Assembly (NCBI GenBank): GCA_040757775.1
Contig: JBFLWQ010000012.1
Span: forward strand, 25,635 to 89,634
From: Thermodesulfobacteriota bacterium
Lineage (GTDB): Bacteria > Desulfobacterota > UBA8473
Length of the DNA stretch: 64,000 nt
Direction: 5' to 3'
Positions 45,732-54,223 of this stretch are shown piece after piece. Positions within the stretch are counted from its first letter, which is position 1; each line of letters begins with the position of its first letter. Below the pieces are notes generated by a model. The model was given only the letters and a program-made list of their open reading frames with translations. It was not told where the DNA came from and did not search any database. Made by a program: the position numbers and the translations under genes.

Positions 45732-46343
45732 TTATTTCTTAAAAATGTCGGTCTTGCTGACGTTCATAAACCTCCTGGCTTTTCCCTCTTCCTTATAGTA
45801 GATACGGACTTCATCACCGCTATCCCAGGTATTATCCGGAAGAGTAAAGTATTCAGTAGGCAGAGAGAGGGTGGTGAGAACCTTTTGTCTCTTTGAATAG
45901 ATGGTAATGGTCTTCTTTTCTCTGTCTATCACGGGAAAATTCTTGGGTTTATCTGCCGCCCTATCATAGACCAATGGGTCCTCTTTTCCTATATTTTCTT
46001 TCTGCTCGACCAGCTTATAAGTTATCGTCTTGAAGTTCTGTGTGGCCATATCAAATATGACTATCTGGCTGTTCCCGGTATCGAGCTTCATCCGTTTCCC
46101 TGTCTTCGGTTCTTGCCCCATTTCCTTCGGATCCTTTGGTATCTCATAAATAACAGGTGGCAGATAACTGTAGTCAGGGTTCTTAGAGTTGGCCTTCTTA
46201 TCCCTGACAATAGTGACCGTACCTTTCTCTTTATCAAATTCGATAACCCTGCCCTGGTCTACCTTACCCAATTCCCCGCAGGCGAAAATAAAAACAGAAG
46301 ACAAGACAGTTAGTATTGTAAACAGGCTAAGTTTCTTTATCAT
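45732..46343 (-). CDS. Lipoprotein of unknown function (DUF4881-like)
   Basis: 203 residues from ATG 46343 (AGGAGG seven bases upstream). Signal peptide with lipobox ending FIFAC, then a soluble domain with repeated beta-strand pairs (GRVIEFDKEKGTVTIVRD, FPVIDREKKTITIYSKRQ). It resembles the small lipoproteins I recall as DUF4881 in sulfate reducers, next to TauE genes; this recollection should be checked. Exported and membrane-anchored. Confidence 0.75.
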   Translation of the reverse strand: MIKKLSLFTILTVLSSVFIFACGELGKVDQGRVIEFDKEKGTVTIVRDKKANSKNPDYSYLPPVIYEIPKDPKEMGQEPKTGKRMKLDTGNSQIVIFDMATQNFKTITYKLVEQKENIGKEDPLVYDRAADKPKNFPVIDREKKTITIYSKRQKVLTTLSLPTEYFTLPDNTWDSGDEVRIYYKEEGKARRFMNVSKTDIFKK

Positions 46344-46359
46344 TACATACCTCCTCATG

Positions 46360-47415
46360 CTAGGTCTTCCCTTTCCTCACGGCGATCTCTTCCCTTGCAC
46401 CCTGTAACATTTTGATAAAAATATAGAGAGACAGGGCACCCACAAGCCCAAGGATGAGAACGGTTGAGGTAATATCCATAGCTACTTTAGTCCCGGCTAT
46501 ATACCTTGGAATGAGTTTCATGATGATGGAAATACAACAACCGATAACGGCAACCCCGAAGGCGATACGAATTCCATACCCTTTAATATATTTGGTTGCC
46601 ACTGTTCCAATCTGTGCTCCCACAGCAGCGCCTACCAGCATTATAAGGGCCGCAAGGAGCTCTGTCCTGCCCTTATAAGTATATGTGGCAGCTCCGTAAA
46701 GACCTGATATCATAACCTCAAAGAGGTCTGTCCCCACAGCTATGTGTGTTGGACAACCGATAAAATAGATAAGTGCCGGCATACGAATGAGCCCCCCGCC
46801 GATACCAAGGATACCTGCCAGCCAGCCGGTAAGAAAGCTGACAAAGATGGGTAACCATGCAGAGCAGTAAAATCCTGCCGCTTTAAAATGTATCACAGGA
46901 GGGATCTTGATCTTGTGGAGGGTCTTGTGCCATTCAATACCTGTGGCCAGTTTCTCCACATCCATACCTGCTGCCCTTGCCTCCCTTTCCTTTTTTCTTT
47001 TCTTTACCACGTCAGAAAAGATCATCCATGCGATGAGGATAAGGAGTACAACATACATCCAGCGGACATACAATTCTACTTTACCGAGGCGTTCCAGCCA
47101 CATAATCATCTGTGCACCTACCTCAAACCCGACCACGGTGCCGATAAGCATAATAAACCCCAGCCGGTAGTCTACATTTCCGAACCTGCCATGCCGCATG
47201 GTAGAAATTAGGGACTTTCCCGCCATGTGGGCGATATCTGTCCCGATCGCAAAAGCCATGGGAAAACCAAGGATGTTAAGCCCCGGTGTAACCATCCAGG
47301 CGCCACCCATGCCAAAGAAACCACCAATTATTCCGACTCCTACTCCAAGGATAACCAGACCAGGCCAGAATACTGTAACCCCCGAAATGGGCATTAAAAC
47401 ATACAACCAGTCCAT
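46360..47415 (-). CDS. Sulfite exporter TauE/SafE family protein 2
   Basis: 351 residues, about eight helices. Family repeats: GGFFGMGGAWMVTPGLNILG with AIGTDIAHM, and GILGIGGGLIRMPALIYFIG with AVGTDLFEVM. A central cytoplasmic loop (~140-175) carries RAAGMDVEK and KIKIPPVIHF. Likely substrate class is sulfite or sulfonate, as for protein 1, but only family membership is visible. Confidence 0.92.
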   Translation of the reverse strand: MDWLYVLMPISGVTVFWPGLVILGVGVGIIGGFFGMGGAWMVTPGLNILGFPMAFAIGTDIAHMAGKSLISTMRHGRFGNVDYRLGFIMLIGTVVGFEVGAQMIMWLERLGKVELYVRWMYVVLLILIAWMIFSDVVKKRKKEREARAAGMDVEKLATGIEWHKTLHKIKIPPVIHFKAAGFYCSAWLPIFVSFLTGWLAGILGIGGGLIRMPALIYFIGCPTHIAVGTDLFEVMISGLYGAATYTYKGRTELLAALIMLVGAAVGAQIGTVATKYIKGYGIRIAFGVAVIGCCISIIMKLIPRYIAGTKVAMDITSTVLILGLVGALSLYIFIKMLQGAREEIAVRKGKT

Positions 47416-47461
47416 ACACTACCTCCCCAGTTTATAAAAAGGACTCAAGGATTCTAGGGTT

Positions 47462-47480
47462 CCCGCCTTTGGCGGGTTTT
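47462..47480 (+). terminator. Small hairpin with T-run
   Basis: CCCGCC-TTT-GGCGGG followed by TTTT on the plus strand. Genes here run on the minus strand, where no T-run follows, so it may be part of a dispersed repeat (neighbouring GGATTCTAGGG / CCTTGAATCC strings recur at 39925, 40056, 48300 and 48800) rather than a working terminator. Confidence 0.3.
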
Positions 47481-47537
47481 CTAAGGATTTTATCAGTGCC
47501 TTAAGCATTTTCCTTAACCCCTTGAATCCTCATAATT

Positions 47538-47834
47538 TTAGTGCTCAGCTAATTCCCTCGATTTCAGGTCAATGCCTATATGGCTCATAACCAGGTCCGC
47601 GATAAGACCAAGAATCACACCTACAACAGGGATGGTTATCACAGTGAGCAGAGTAAAATATACATGACTTTCATTATAGAGATTGGCAAACCATGCTTCC
47701 CATCCCGTCAATCTGCGGGTATCAGCCACAATGACGAGGGGGGAAGCCTTTTCTCCAGCAGCCAAGGCAATATCCGATACAACGAACGATGCCATGACCA
47801 TTACACCTGTCAGTTTTGTCCACAACTTACACAT
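47538..47834 (-). CDS. Small membrane protein, DVU0150-like
   Basis: 98 residues. Signal-like helix (~8-26, ending AALAAG) and a second helix (~60-84) with TVITIPVVGVILGLIADLVM. The WFANLYNESHVYFTLLTV stretch matches my memory of the family named after DVU0150 of Desulfovibrio, which neighbours TauE genes. Immediately upstream of TauE/SafE protein 2 and downstream of a universal stress protein gene. Confidence 0.75.
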   Translation of the reverse strand: MCKLWTKLTGVMVMASFVVSDIALAAGEKASPLVIVADTRRLTGWEAWFANLYNESHVYFTLLTVITIPVVGVILGLIADLVMSHIGIDLKSRELAEH

Positions 47835-47852
47835 CTCTTTTACCTCCTGAAT

Positions 47853-48266
47853 TCATCGAATTACACTTACACTGCATGGGGCGTGCCCCACCACCTTGGC
47901 CGCTGTGCTCCCCATCAAAACCCTTTCGAGACCGGTGATGCCTGTACTTCCCATAAGGATGAGGTCAAATCCATCATCTTTCGCCCTCCCTATAATATTG
48001 TTGGCCGGCACAACACCTGTCTCCAGAATGGTCTGAACCTTGATCCCCCTTTCTTCGAAAATAATCTTTGCCCTCTCGAGGGCATTCCTGGCCTGTCTCT
48101 CCAGTTTCTCCTGGATTCTGGGCGGCATGTCATCAAAGTCGCCCTTCCCAAAATAGGCAACTGACATCAGGGTAATCTCTGCCTCTTCTTTTTCTGCCAG
48201 TTCAAGTGCCCTTCTGACTGCCTTCATGGAATTTTCTGAACCGTCTGTCGCTACCAGTACTTTCAT
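47853..48266 (-). CDS. Universal stress protein (UspA family, ATP-binding type)
   Basis: 137 residues. One Usp domain: VLVATDGSENSMKAVRRAL at the start and the nucleotide-binding run GSTGITGLERVLMGSTA near 108, followed by HAPCSVSVIR. This G-x2-G-x9-G-S/T pattern marks ATP-binding members. ATG 48266 follows CAGGAGGGG; an earlier in-frame ATG is part of that ribosome site. Nearest neighbours are a receiver and the TauE run. Confidence 0.95.
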   Translation of the reverse strand: MKVLVATDGSENSMKAVRRALELAEKEEAEITLMSVAYFGKGDFDDMPPRIQEKLERQARNALERAKIIFEERGIKVQTILETGVVPANNIIGRAKDDGFDLILMGSTGITGLERVLMGSTAAKVVGHAPCSVSVIR

Positions 48267-48324
48267 AAAACCCCTCCTGATCATCTAGAATTAATATCGT
48301 TGCCTCCTTGACTTCTTGAATCCC

Positions 48325-48753
48325 TTATTTTAAACGGACTAATTCCTGTATCTTTGCACTGCGAATCTTTTGTTCCTGAGTATTCTTCTTTTCAAAGGCA
48401 GATGCCAATTTCTCCAGAACCTCATCAAATTTTACCGGTTTTATCAGGTAATCAAAGGCACCCATCTTCAATCCCTCGATGCTTGTCTCCACTGAGGCAT
48501 GTCCGGTAAGGAGAATCACCTCAGTCAAAGGCTGTGTTTTTTTGATTTCTCTTAAGACCTCGATACCATCCATACCGCCCGGCATTTTGATGTCCAGCAA
48601 AATAACATCAAAGGACTTTCCCTTCATCAGTTCGAGGGCTGCCTCTCCAGTTGGAACACCTGTTGCATCAATTTTCCTTTTCTGCAAACGGTTGACGATT
48701 GTTTCTAAAAAATCTGTCTCATCATCTACAATCAAAACCTGGAAGGTATCCAT
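48325..48753 (-). CDS. Stand-alone receiver paired with kinase at 48840
   Basis: 142 residues. IVDDETDF, acceptor in VILLDIKMPGGMDG (one extra glycine in the loop), LLTGHAS and LIKPVKF, then a charged helical tail (EKKNTQEQKIRSAKIQELVRL). The EEKIREAKIKEL-type tail recurs in the receivers at 50503, 51522 and 53739. ATG 48753 follows GGGGG; lies 86 bases behind the kinase. Confidence 0.93.
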   Translation of the reverse strand: MDTFQVLIVDDETDFLETIVNRLQKRKIDATGVPTGEAALELMKGKSFDVILLDIKMPGGMDGIEVLREIKKTQPLTEVILLTGHASVETSIEGLKMGAFDYLIKPVKFDEVLEKLASAFEKKNTQEQKIRSAKIQELVRLK

Positions 48754-48839
48754 TGTAACCCCCATTTTTTATGCGACCTATGAAGTTGTTTTTATAATTT
48801 CACTCGAATCCTTGGCCCCCTGAATCACTTTTTATCTTT

Positions 48840-50501
48840 TTACTTCTTCTCCGGAACAACAATTGGTAACCTTACGGTGAATGTTGTCCCTTTCTCTTTC
48901 TCGCTCTCGAGGGTGATTGTCCCTCCCATATTCTGGACGATATTATGAGTAATCGACAAACCAAGCCCCGTCCCCTTACCTCCCTGTTTGGTGGTGAAAA
49001 AGGGTTCAAAAACTCTTGCCTGATACTCTTTGGGGATCCCCTGCCCATTGTCTCTCACGCTGACGGCTATCTCGGAATTGATCCTCCGGCTGCTTACACA
49101 AACCAGCCCATCCTTACCTATCTCATCTATAGCATTGGTTATCAGGTTCAGAAACACCTGCTGGAGCTGGGCTCGGTCACTGGCAATGATGGGAAGATCA
49201 GTCTCCAGCTCTTTCTCTATCGTAATGTTATTTGTCCGGGCATAACTCTCCAGAAAGGTTATCGTCTCATTCAGGATTTCGTTTATGTCCACATCCTCCA
49301 GATGAGGCTCCATCCTCCGAGCAAATCCAAGCATCCCGTGGGTTACCTTTCTCGCCCTCTCCACGTGTTCCTCTATCTTCCTCAGTGATTTTTTATACTC
49401 CTCAAAGTGCTGACTCTTCTGAAATTCCTCTTCCGTCAGGAGATCCTCCATCCATCCGGTTTTTTCGGCAATAACGGCAAGGGGGTTGTTGATTTCATGG
49501 GCAACGCCGGCCGCCATCTTACCAAGGGCTGCCAGTTTGTCTGCATGGACGAGTTGCGCATTAAGTTCATTCATCTTCCGGTCAGCCGTTTCCAGGTGTC
49601 TGACGGTCAGACGGGTTGTAAAGATAGTTGTCAGGATGATCAGCAAGCAACCTGAGACAACGATAATGATCTCTATCCTTTTCGTTTTAAACAGTTTCGT
49701 CATCTCTTCCGACGCATCCTGACTGATCACCAAAAGCCAGCTGTTTTTTTTCAACCACCTTCCGGCATAGAGCACCTTTCTCCCCTCACTGTTTACCTTT
49801 TCTAATGCCGTTGTCCCCTCTCCGAAGATAGTGGGATTAAGATTTGATTTAGAAAGAATCTCACCACCAAAACGCAGGTGCGTTTGATGGAAACCCTCTC
49901 TGTTGATAATAAAGGCATCTCCCGTTTTTCCTACCTGTGCTGCCCGGACAAGACCCTCAAAAACATCAGAGTCTATTGTTGCCCTGAGTATCCAGATCCT
50001 GTTGTTTTCCTGGCGTCGGACAGCGATGATAAAATGGGGTATTCGCCTGTAGCCCGTGAAGACATCGCTGACGTAAACACCCTTACTTTCAACTTCACCG
50101 AACCACGGTTGCTGATAATAGTTCAGACCGATAAGGTTGTAAGGGCCTACATAGGCGACATGTTTTCCGGCACTGTCAATCAAACCAAGATCAATGAAAC
50201 CACCGACCCGATGGTTCATTATCTGAAAAATCCTCTCTAATTTACCCCTAGCTGCTAAATAATCAAAGGTATATGTGTCTGCCATGGCAAGTAGAATGGC
50301 AGTGCGTTCCTTTAAGAAAAGCTCTATAGCGTTACCCTGTGCCCTGGCACGATATTCAATCTGTTCCTCAATTTTATTTCTGAACACCTGGGCGAACTGG
50401 TAATAAATAATCACACTGAGAAAGATGAGGGGTATAAAAGCAACTGTCAGGGTGATGAAGATGATCTTCCTCCTGAGGTTTGCATATAGTCGTCTTTTCA
50501 T
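48840..50501 (-). CDS. Cache histidine kinase, paralogue 1 of the array
   Basis: 553 residues. Helix ~13-33, Cache sensor (IDLGLIDSAG, AYVGPYNL, FTGYRRIPHFIIAV, ILRATIDSDVF, KTGDAFIINREG), helix ~278-298, no HAMP or PAS. HisKA with GVAHEINNPLAVIAEKTGWM, HATPase with NLITNAIDEIG, DNGQGIPKE and GKGTGLGLSITHN. Sensor and H-box regions are close to those at 52007, 60056 and the kinase-less protein at 31985. One base from the receiver gene upstream. Confidence 0.95.
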   Translation of the reverse strand: MKRRLYANLRRKIIFITLTVAFIPLIFLSVIIYYQFAQVFRNKIEEQIEYRARAQGNAIELFLKERTAILLAMADTYTFDYLAARGKLERIFQIMNHRVGGFIDLGLIDSAGKHVAYVGPYNLIGLNYYQQPWFGEVESKGVYVSDVFTGYRRIPHFIIAVRRQENNRIWILRATIDSDVFEGLVRAAQVGKTGDAFIINREGFHQTHLRFGGEILSKSNLNPTIFGEGTTALEKVNSEGRKVLYAGRWLKKNSWLLVISQDASEEMTKLFKTKRIEIIIVVSGCLLIILTTIFTTRLTVRHLETADRKMNELNAQLVHADKLAALGKMAAGVAHEINNPLAVIAEKTGWMEDLLTEEEFQKSQHFEEYKKSLRKIEEHVERARKVTHGMLGFARRMEPHLEDVDINEILNETITFLESYARTNNITIEKELETDLPIIASDRAQLQQVFLNLITNAIDEIGKDGLVCVSSRRINSEIAVSVRDNGQGIPKEYQARVFEPFFTTKQGGKGTGLGLSITHNIVQNMGGTITLESEKEKGTTFTVRLPIVVPEKK

Positions 50502-50502
50502 C

Positions 50503-50928
50503 TCAAACCCCTTCCAATTTTTTTTCCTCTTCCAGGTGTTTTATCTTTTGCTCCTGAATCGTTTTTCTCTTATAGGCATCTTCGAGTTTATATAACAATT
50601 CATCAATATCCATTGGTTTCATCAGATAATCAAATGCCCCTACCTCCATTCCCTCAACGGCGACTTCCATATTTGCATGTCCTGTAAGCATAATCACCTC
50701 CACGAGGGGTCTCACCTTTTTGATTTCCCGCAACGTCTGTATGCCATCCATACCATCCATTCTTACATCCAGTACCACCACATCTGGTGGCGTCTCCTTC
50801 AGGACCTTGAGGGCATCTTCACCGCTGCCCACACCTGTTACCTTTAAATTTCGCTTTTTCAGCCTTTTCATTAAAGTCTCTAAAAATTCTCTTTCGTCAT
50901 CTACCAGAAGGACGCTGAATTCATCCAA
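50503..50928 (-). CDS. Stand-alone receiver with TTG start
   Basis: 141 residues beginning at a TTG (50928) eight bases after AGGAGG and overlapping the previous receiver's stop; longer starts run back through that gene and are rejected. LLVDDERE, acceptor in VVVLDVRMDGMDG, MLTGHAN, LMKPMDI and the tail KRKTIQEQKIKHLEEEKK. Followed one base later by a Cache kinase. Confidence 0.9.
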   Translation of the reverse strand: MDEFSVLLVDDEREFLETLMKRLKKRNLKVTGVGSGEDALKVLKETPPDVVVLDVRMDGMDGIQTLREIKKVRPLVEVIMLTGHANMEVAVEGMEVGAFDYLMKPMDIDELLYKLEDAYKRKTIQEQKIKHLEEEKKLEGV

Positions 50929-51328
50929 CCGTGCCACCTCCTTTTCTTCTAGCTGCCTGCCTGATCTTATTAAGAAGATCATCCAGGTCGCAGGGTTTGG
51001 TAAGATAGGCAAATGCCCCGAGGGACAAACCATCCCTGGCAGCCTGCTCGGAACCGTGGCCCGTAAGCATGATAACCTCCATATGAGGATATACTTTTTT
51101 GAAGATCTTTAAAACCTCAATACCATCCATATCCTCCATCTTCAGATCTAAAACGGCTACATCGAAATCCTGTTTCCTGAGAGCCTGAATGGCTTCCGTA
51201 CCGCTGAGAGCAACAGTTGCATGAATATTTCTCCTTGACAGTCTTTTGGACAAAACACTAACGTAGCCCTCTTCATCGTCCACTAAAAGCAGATTAATAC
51301 TCTCTGTTTGATTTATCCCTGTTTTCAT
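50921..51328 (-). CDS. Stand-alone receiver directly upstream of another
   Basis: 135 residues. LLVDDEEGY, acceptor in VAVLDLKMEDMDG, MLTGHGS, LTKPCDL, and a basic end RRKGGGTVG without the long helical tail of its neighbours. A MITE ends 20 bases upstream of its ATG and no good ribosome site remains there, so expression may have been altered by the insertion (inference). Confidence 0.9.
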   Translation of the reverse strand: MKTGINQTESINLLLVDDEEGYVSVLSKRLSRRNIHATVALSGTEAIQALRKQDFDVAVLDLKMEDMDGIEVLKIFKKVYPHMEVIMLTGHGSEQAARDGLSLGAFAYLTKPCDLDDLLNKIRQAARRKGGGTVG

Positions 51329-51348
51329 CGTTTTTGGCAGTCTTTATT

Positions 51349-51520
51349 GACGGCTTCGTAAAAAGTCCATCTGTCCGCCTGATGCGGATTCCGCTGCATC
51401 CTCAGTCATTGCAGCGTACACGTAAGTACGCCTCATTCCTTAGGATTTGCGCGCCTTGCATCTGGTCCGCCTCTAACGGACTACTGTGCCATCTGATTTT
51501 TTACTTTTTACGACTTCATT
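51349..51520. mobile_element. MITE-like element, copy D
   Basis: 172 bp with ACGGCTTCGTAAAAAGTCC at one end and TTTTTACGACTTCATT at the other, flanked by TTTATTG at 51342-51348 and 51521-51527. It carries two short extra segments (near TCCGCCTGATGCGGA and GTCCGCCTCTAACGGA) relative to copies A and E. It fills the space between two receiver genes; the upstream gene's stop is inside the target duplication. Confidence 0.85.
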
Positions 51521-51521
51521 T

Positions 51522-51947
51522 TTATTGAAATCTATAAGAGAGTTCTTTTATCCTCGCCTCTCTGATCTTCTCTTCATGCTTATACTTCTTATCCTTTGCC
51601 TGTTCAATCTTGGCTAAAAGTTGTTCCATGTCAGAAGGCTTCATCAGGTAATCAAATGCCCCAAGCTTCATTCCTTCGATGGCTGACTCCACAGTAGCGT
51701 GACCTGTAAGCATTATAACCTCTACCAGAGGGAATTTGCTTTTGATCTCCTTAAGAGTCTCTATACCATCCATGCCCGGCATCTTGACATCCAGGATAAC
51801 AATATCTATCGTCCTGTTAGATGCGAGCGTTTTAAGCGCCTCATACCCGCTGAATGCACCAATAACCGTGAAACCCTTTTTAGTCAGGCGTTTGATCATG
51901 GTTTCCACAAACGGCTCCTCATCGTCAACCAGCATTATATTTGTCAT
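51522..51947 (-). CDS. Stand-alone receiver paired with kinase at 52007
   Basis: 141 residues. MLVDDEEPF, acceptor in IVILDVKMPGMDG, MLTGHAT, LMKPSDM and the tail KKYKHEEKIREARIKELSYRF, nearly the same as the receiver at 53739. ATG 51947 lies nine bases after AGGAGG; ATG 51953 is also possible. Located 59 bases behind the kinase stop. Confidence 0.92.
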   Translation of the reverse strand: MTNIMLVDDEEPFVETMIKRLTKKGFTVIGAFSGYEALKTLASNRTIDIVILDVKMPGMDGIETLKEIKSKFPLVEVIMLTGHATVESAIEGMKLGAFDYLMKPSDMEQLLAKIEQAKDKKYKHEEKIREARIKELSYRFQ

Positions 51948-52006
51948 TATCATAGCCCTCCTTTGATGTCCGAGTTCCAACTCCATACTCGGCACTTTCT
52001 ATTTTT

Positions 52007-53707
52007 TCAAACCTCTTTTCTCTCTGTCCCGATGGGAAGCCGTACGTGAAAGGTTGTACCCTTTCCTGGGGCGCTATTGACACTGATCCTCCCACCCATT
52101 CTATCGATAATCCCATAACAGATGGATAATCCAAGCCCTGTACCTTTACCCACCGGCTTTGTAGTAAAAAACGGGTCAAAAATCCTCTGAATATCAGCTT
52201 GAGGGATACCACGCCCAGTATCAGACACATCAATAACCACAAAACCATCATCCACGTGGGTCATTATACTAACTACCCCCCCATCTTTACCGATAGCATC
52301 GATAGCGTTGTTTATCAGATTGAGAAGAACCTGCTGAACCTCTGATGGTGATGCAGTAATTGGGGGAATATCCGGACTGAGTTTAGTTTCTATCTTTATA
52401 CTTCTATACCTTGCTGTCCTTTGGGAAAGTCCTACTACTTCTTCAATCAACTCATTCAAATTTAAGTTATAAAGCTTTGAATCGGTTTTACGTGCAAAAC
52501 TCAGCAATTTATGTGTAATCTGCTTGCAGCGGATTCCCTGTGCCCTTATCTGTTTTAAGGCACGCCTGAACTCATAAAGTGTATCGCTGCTTTGGAGTTC
52601 TCCCTCTTCCAACAAATCCTCCATCCACCCCGCTTCTTCCACCATGATAGCCACGGGATTGTTCACCTCATGAGCGATGCCTGCTGCTAGCTCCCCTATT
52701 GATGCGAGTTTACCTGCCTCTACGACCTGTTCACGCATCTTTACCTTTTCCATGTCAGCCCTTTCTATACGTCCCACTATTTTTTTTGTAAGGAGAAAGC
52801 TTATCAACAGGACTGAAAAGAAGCTTACAAAAGAGATATATATAACCAATTTCCTCACGTGGTAGAGGGATGAAAAGGCGTCTGCCGAGTCCTGTTTACA
52901 GACCAGCATCCATTCTCTATTCTTGAGAAATGAAATAGCGTAGATTACCTTCTTTCTCTTTTCCTTTTCGGTTTCAACGACTGAAACACCACTAGCTCCA
53001 GGGAATGTTTTCTTAAGGATAGAATATACAAAATGAATGTCTTCCCTATCCTTAAATTTTGGATTCGTTTGAAACTCTCCGCTGAGATTCAAAATAAAGG
53101 CATGGCCGGTCTTGCCTATTTTAATGTTTTCAACCCGTGAAGTGAATTTTTCTATATCTATAGTAGTCCTTATAATCCAGATTCTCCCCTCATTATCCTT
53201 CGTTTTTATCGCTATAATGAAGTGGGGCAACCCTCTAATGCCAAGGAAGACATCGCTGATAAAGTAATCCCTGGTCATAGCCTTCTTGAACCAATCCGCA
53301 TCAGAATATCTTGCATATTCAAGTTGAAAGGGTCCGGCATAGGCACGCTGGTATCCCCTGTTGTCTATAACCCCAAGGTCAACAAAATCCCCATACCTAT
53401 TTTGCAGTATTTCAAGCCTTTCTCTTAAAAATGAACCATTAAGGAGCTGCTCCACAGTAGTTGAGTCTACAAGTGTCTGGATGTCAGCCAGCTTTTCCTC
53501 CAGAAATGTATCTATATGGATTTTATGCTTGTTAACGATGGTTTCCAGGTATACTATGGCATTATTCTTTAAGGATTGACTGTAGTAGTAAATAGTTATC
53601 CCCCCGATGGAGATGAGAGGTATAATGGAGATACTGATCATTAACACTACAATCATTCTCGTGAGGATACGGTAATATTGATGATTTTTGTCGGATTCAG
53701 CTTTCAT
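52007..53707 (-). CDS. Cache histidine kinase, paralogue 2 of the array
   Basis: 566 residues. Helix ~18-40, Cache sensor (VDLGVIDNRG, AYAGPFQLEY, FLGIRGLPHFIIAI, IIRTTIDIEKF, KTGHAFILNLSG), helix near 287-307. HisKA with GIAHEVNNPVAIMVEEAGWM, HATPase with NLINNAIDAIG, DTGRGIPQAD and GKGTGLGLSICYG. ATG 53707 follows GAGG; longer TTG start overlaps the receiver behind it. Flanked by two near-identical receivers. Confidence 0.93.
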   Translation of the reverse strand: MKAESDKNHQYYRILTRMIVVLMISISIIPLISIGGITIYYYSQSLKNNAIVYLETIVNKHKIHIDTFLEEKLADIQTLVDSTTVEQLLNGSFLRERLEILQNRYGDFVDLGVIDNRGYQRAYAGPFQLEYARYSDADWFKKAMTRDYFISDVFLGIRGLPHFIIAIKTKDNEGRIWIIRTTIDIEKFTSRVENIKIGKTGHAFILNLSGEFQTNPKFKDREDIHFVYSILKKTFPGASGVSVVETEKEKRKKVIYAISFLKNREWMLVCKQDSADAFSSLYHVRKLVIYISFVSFFSVLLISFLLTKKIVGRIERADMEKVKMREQVVEAGKLASIGELAAGIAHEVNNPVAIMVEEAGWMEDLLEEGELQSSDTLYEFRRALKQIRAQGIRCKQITHKLLSFARKTDSKLYNLNLNELIEEVVGLSQRTARYRSIKIETKLSPDIPPITASPSEVQQVLLNLINNAIDAIGKDGGVVSIMTHVDDGFVVIDVSDTGRGIPQADIQRIFDPFFTTKPVGKGTGLGLSICYGIIDRMGGRISVNSAPGKGTTFHVRLPIGTERKEV

Positions 53708-53738
53708 TTGCCTCGCAGGGCAAAAATAACTTATAGGG

Positions 53739-54164
53739 TTAAACAAACCTTGAAGAGAGTTCTTTTATCTTTGCTTCCCTGATCTTTTCTTCGTGCTTAT
53801 TCTTTTTATCCTTTGCCTCTCCGATCTTTGCCAGGAGTTGATCCATATCGCATGGTTTCATCAGGTAATCGTATGCACCAAGCTTCATACCCTCTATGGC
53901 AGTCTCTACTGTTGCATGACCGGTGAGCATTAGCACCTCTACAAGTGGTTTCAGTCTCTTTATCTCTCTAAGGGTTTCAATACCACTGAGACCAGGCATC
54001 ATAACATCGACGATAGCGACATCAACATTGTATTCGTTGATCTTTTGAAGGGCATCTTCCCCATTCAGGGCAGTATTGACATCAAAATCCCGATTCCTCA
54101 ATCGTTCTGCCAGTATATCTACAAAACTCTCCTCATCGTCCACTAATAACAGCATTGTTTTCAT
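53739..54164 (-). CDS. Stand-alone receiver upstream of kinase at 52007
   Basis: 141 residues from ATG 54164 (AGGGAGA upstream). LLVDDEESF, acceptor in VAIVDVMMPGLSG, MLTGHAT, LMKPCDM, and the tail KNKHEEKIREAKIKELSSRF. With the receiver at 51522 it brackets one kinase, the product of a local duplication. Confidence 0.93.
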   Translation of the reverse strand: MKTMLLLVDDEESFVDILAERLRNRDFDVNTALNGEDALQKINEYNVDVAIVDVMMPGLSGIETLREIKRLKPLVEVLMLTGHATVETAIEGMKLGAYDYLMKPCDMDQLLAKIGEAKDKKNKHEEKIREAKIKELSSRFV

Positions 54165-54180
54165 AGGTTTCTCCCTTTGA

Positions 54181-54215
54181 TAAGTAGGGATGACCCGTTG
54201 GGTCACACCTACTTA
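54181..54215. repeat. REP-like hairpin TAAGTAGG...CCTACTTA
   Basis: Arms TAAGTAGG and TGACCC pair with GGGTCA and CCTACTTA across a small internal loop and a 3-base loop. It lies between the carbonic-anhydrase-like gene and the next receiver. Related to the hairpins at 1158, 12077 and 33215. Confidence 0.65.
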
Positions 54216-54223
54216 TAAGATTT

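Noticed and set aside
47462..47480. Functional terminator for the TauE genes
   Set aside because: Its T-run is on the strand opposite to transcription and it lies inside a repeat-rich spacer.
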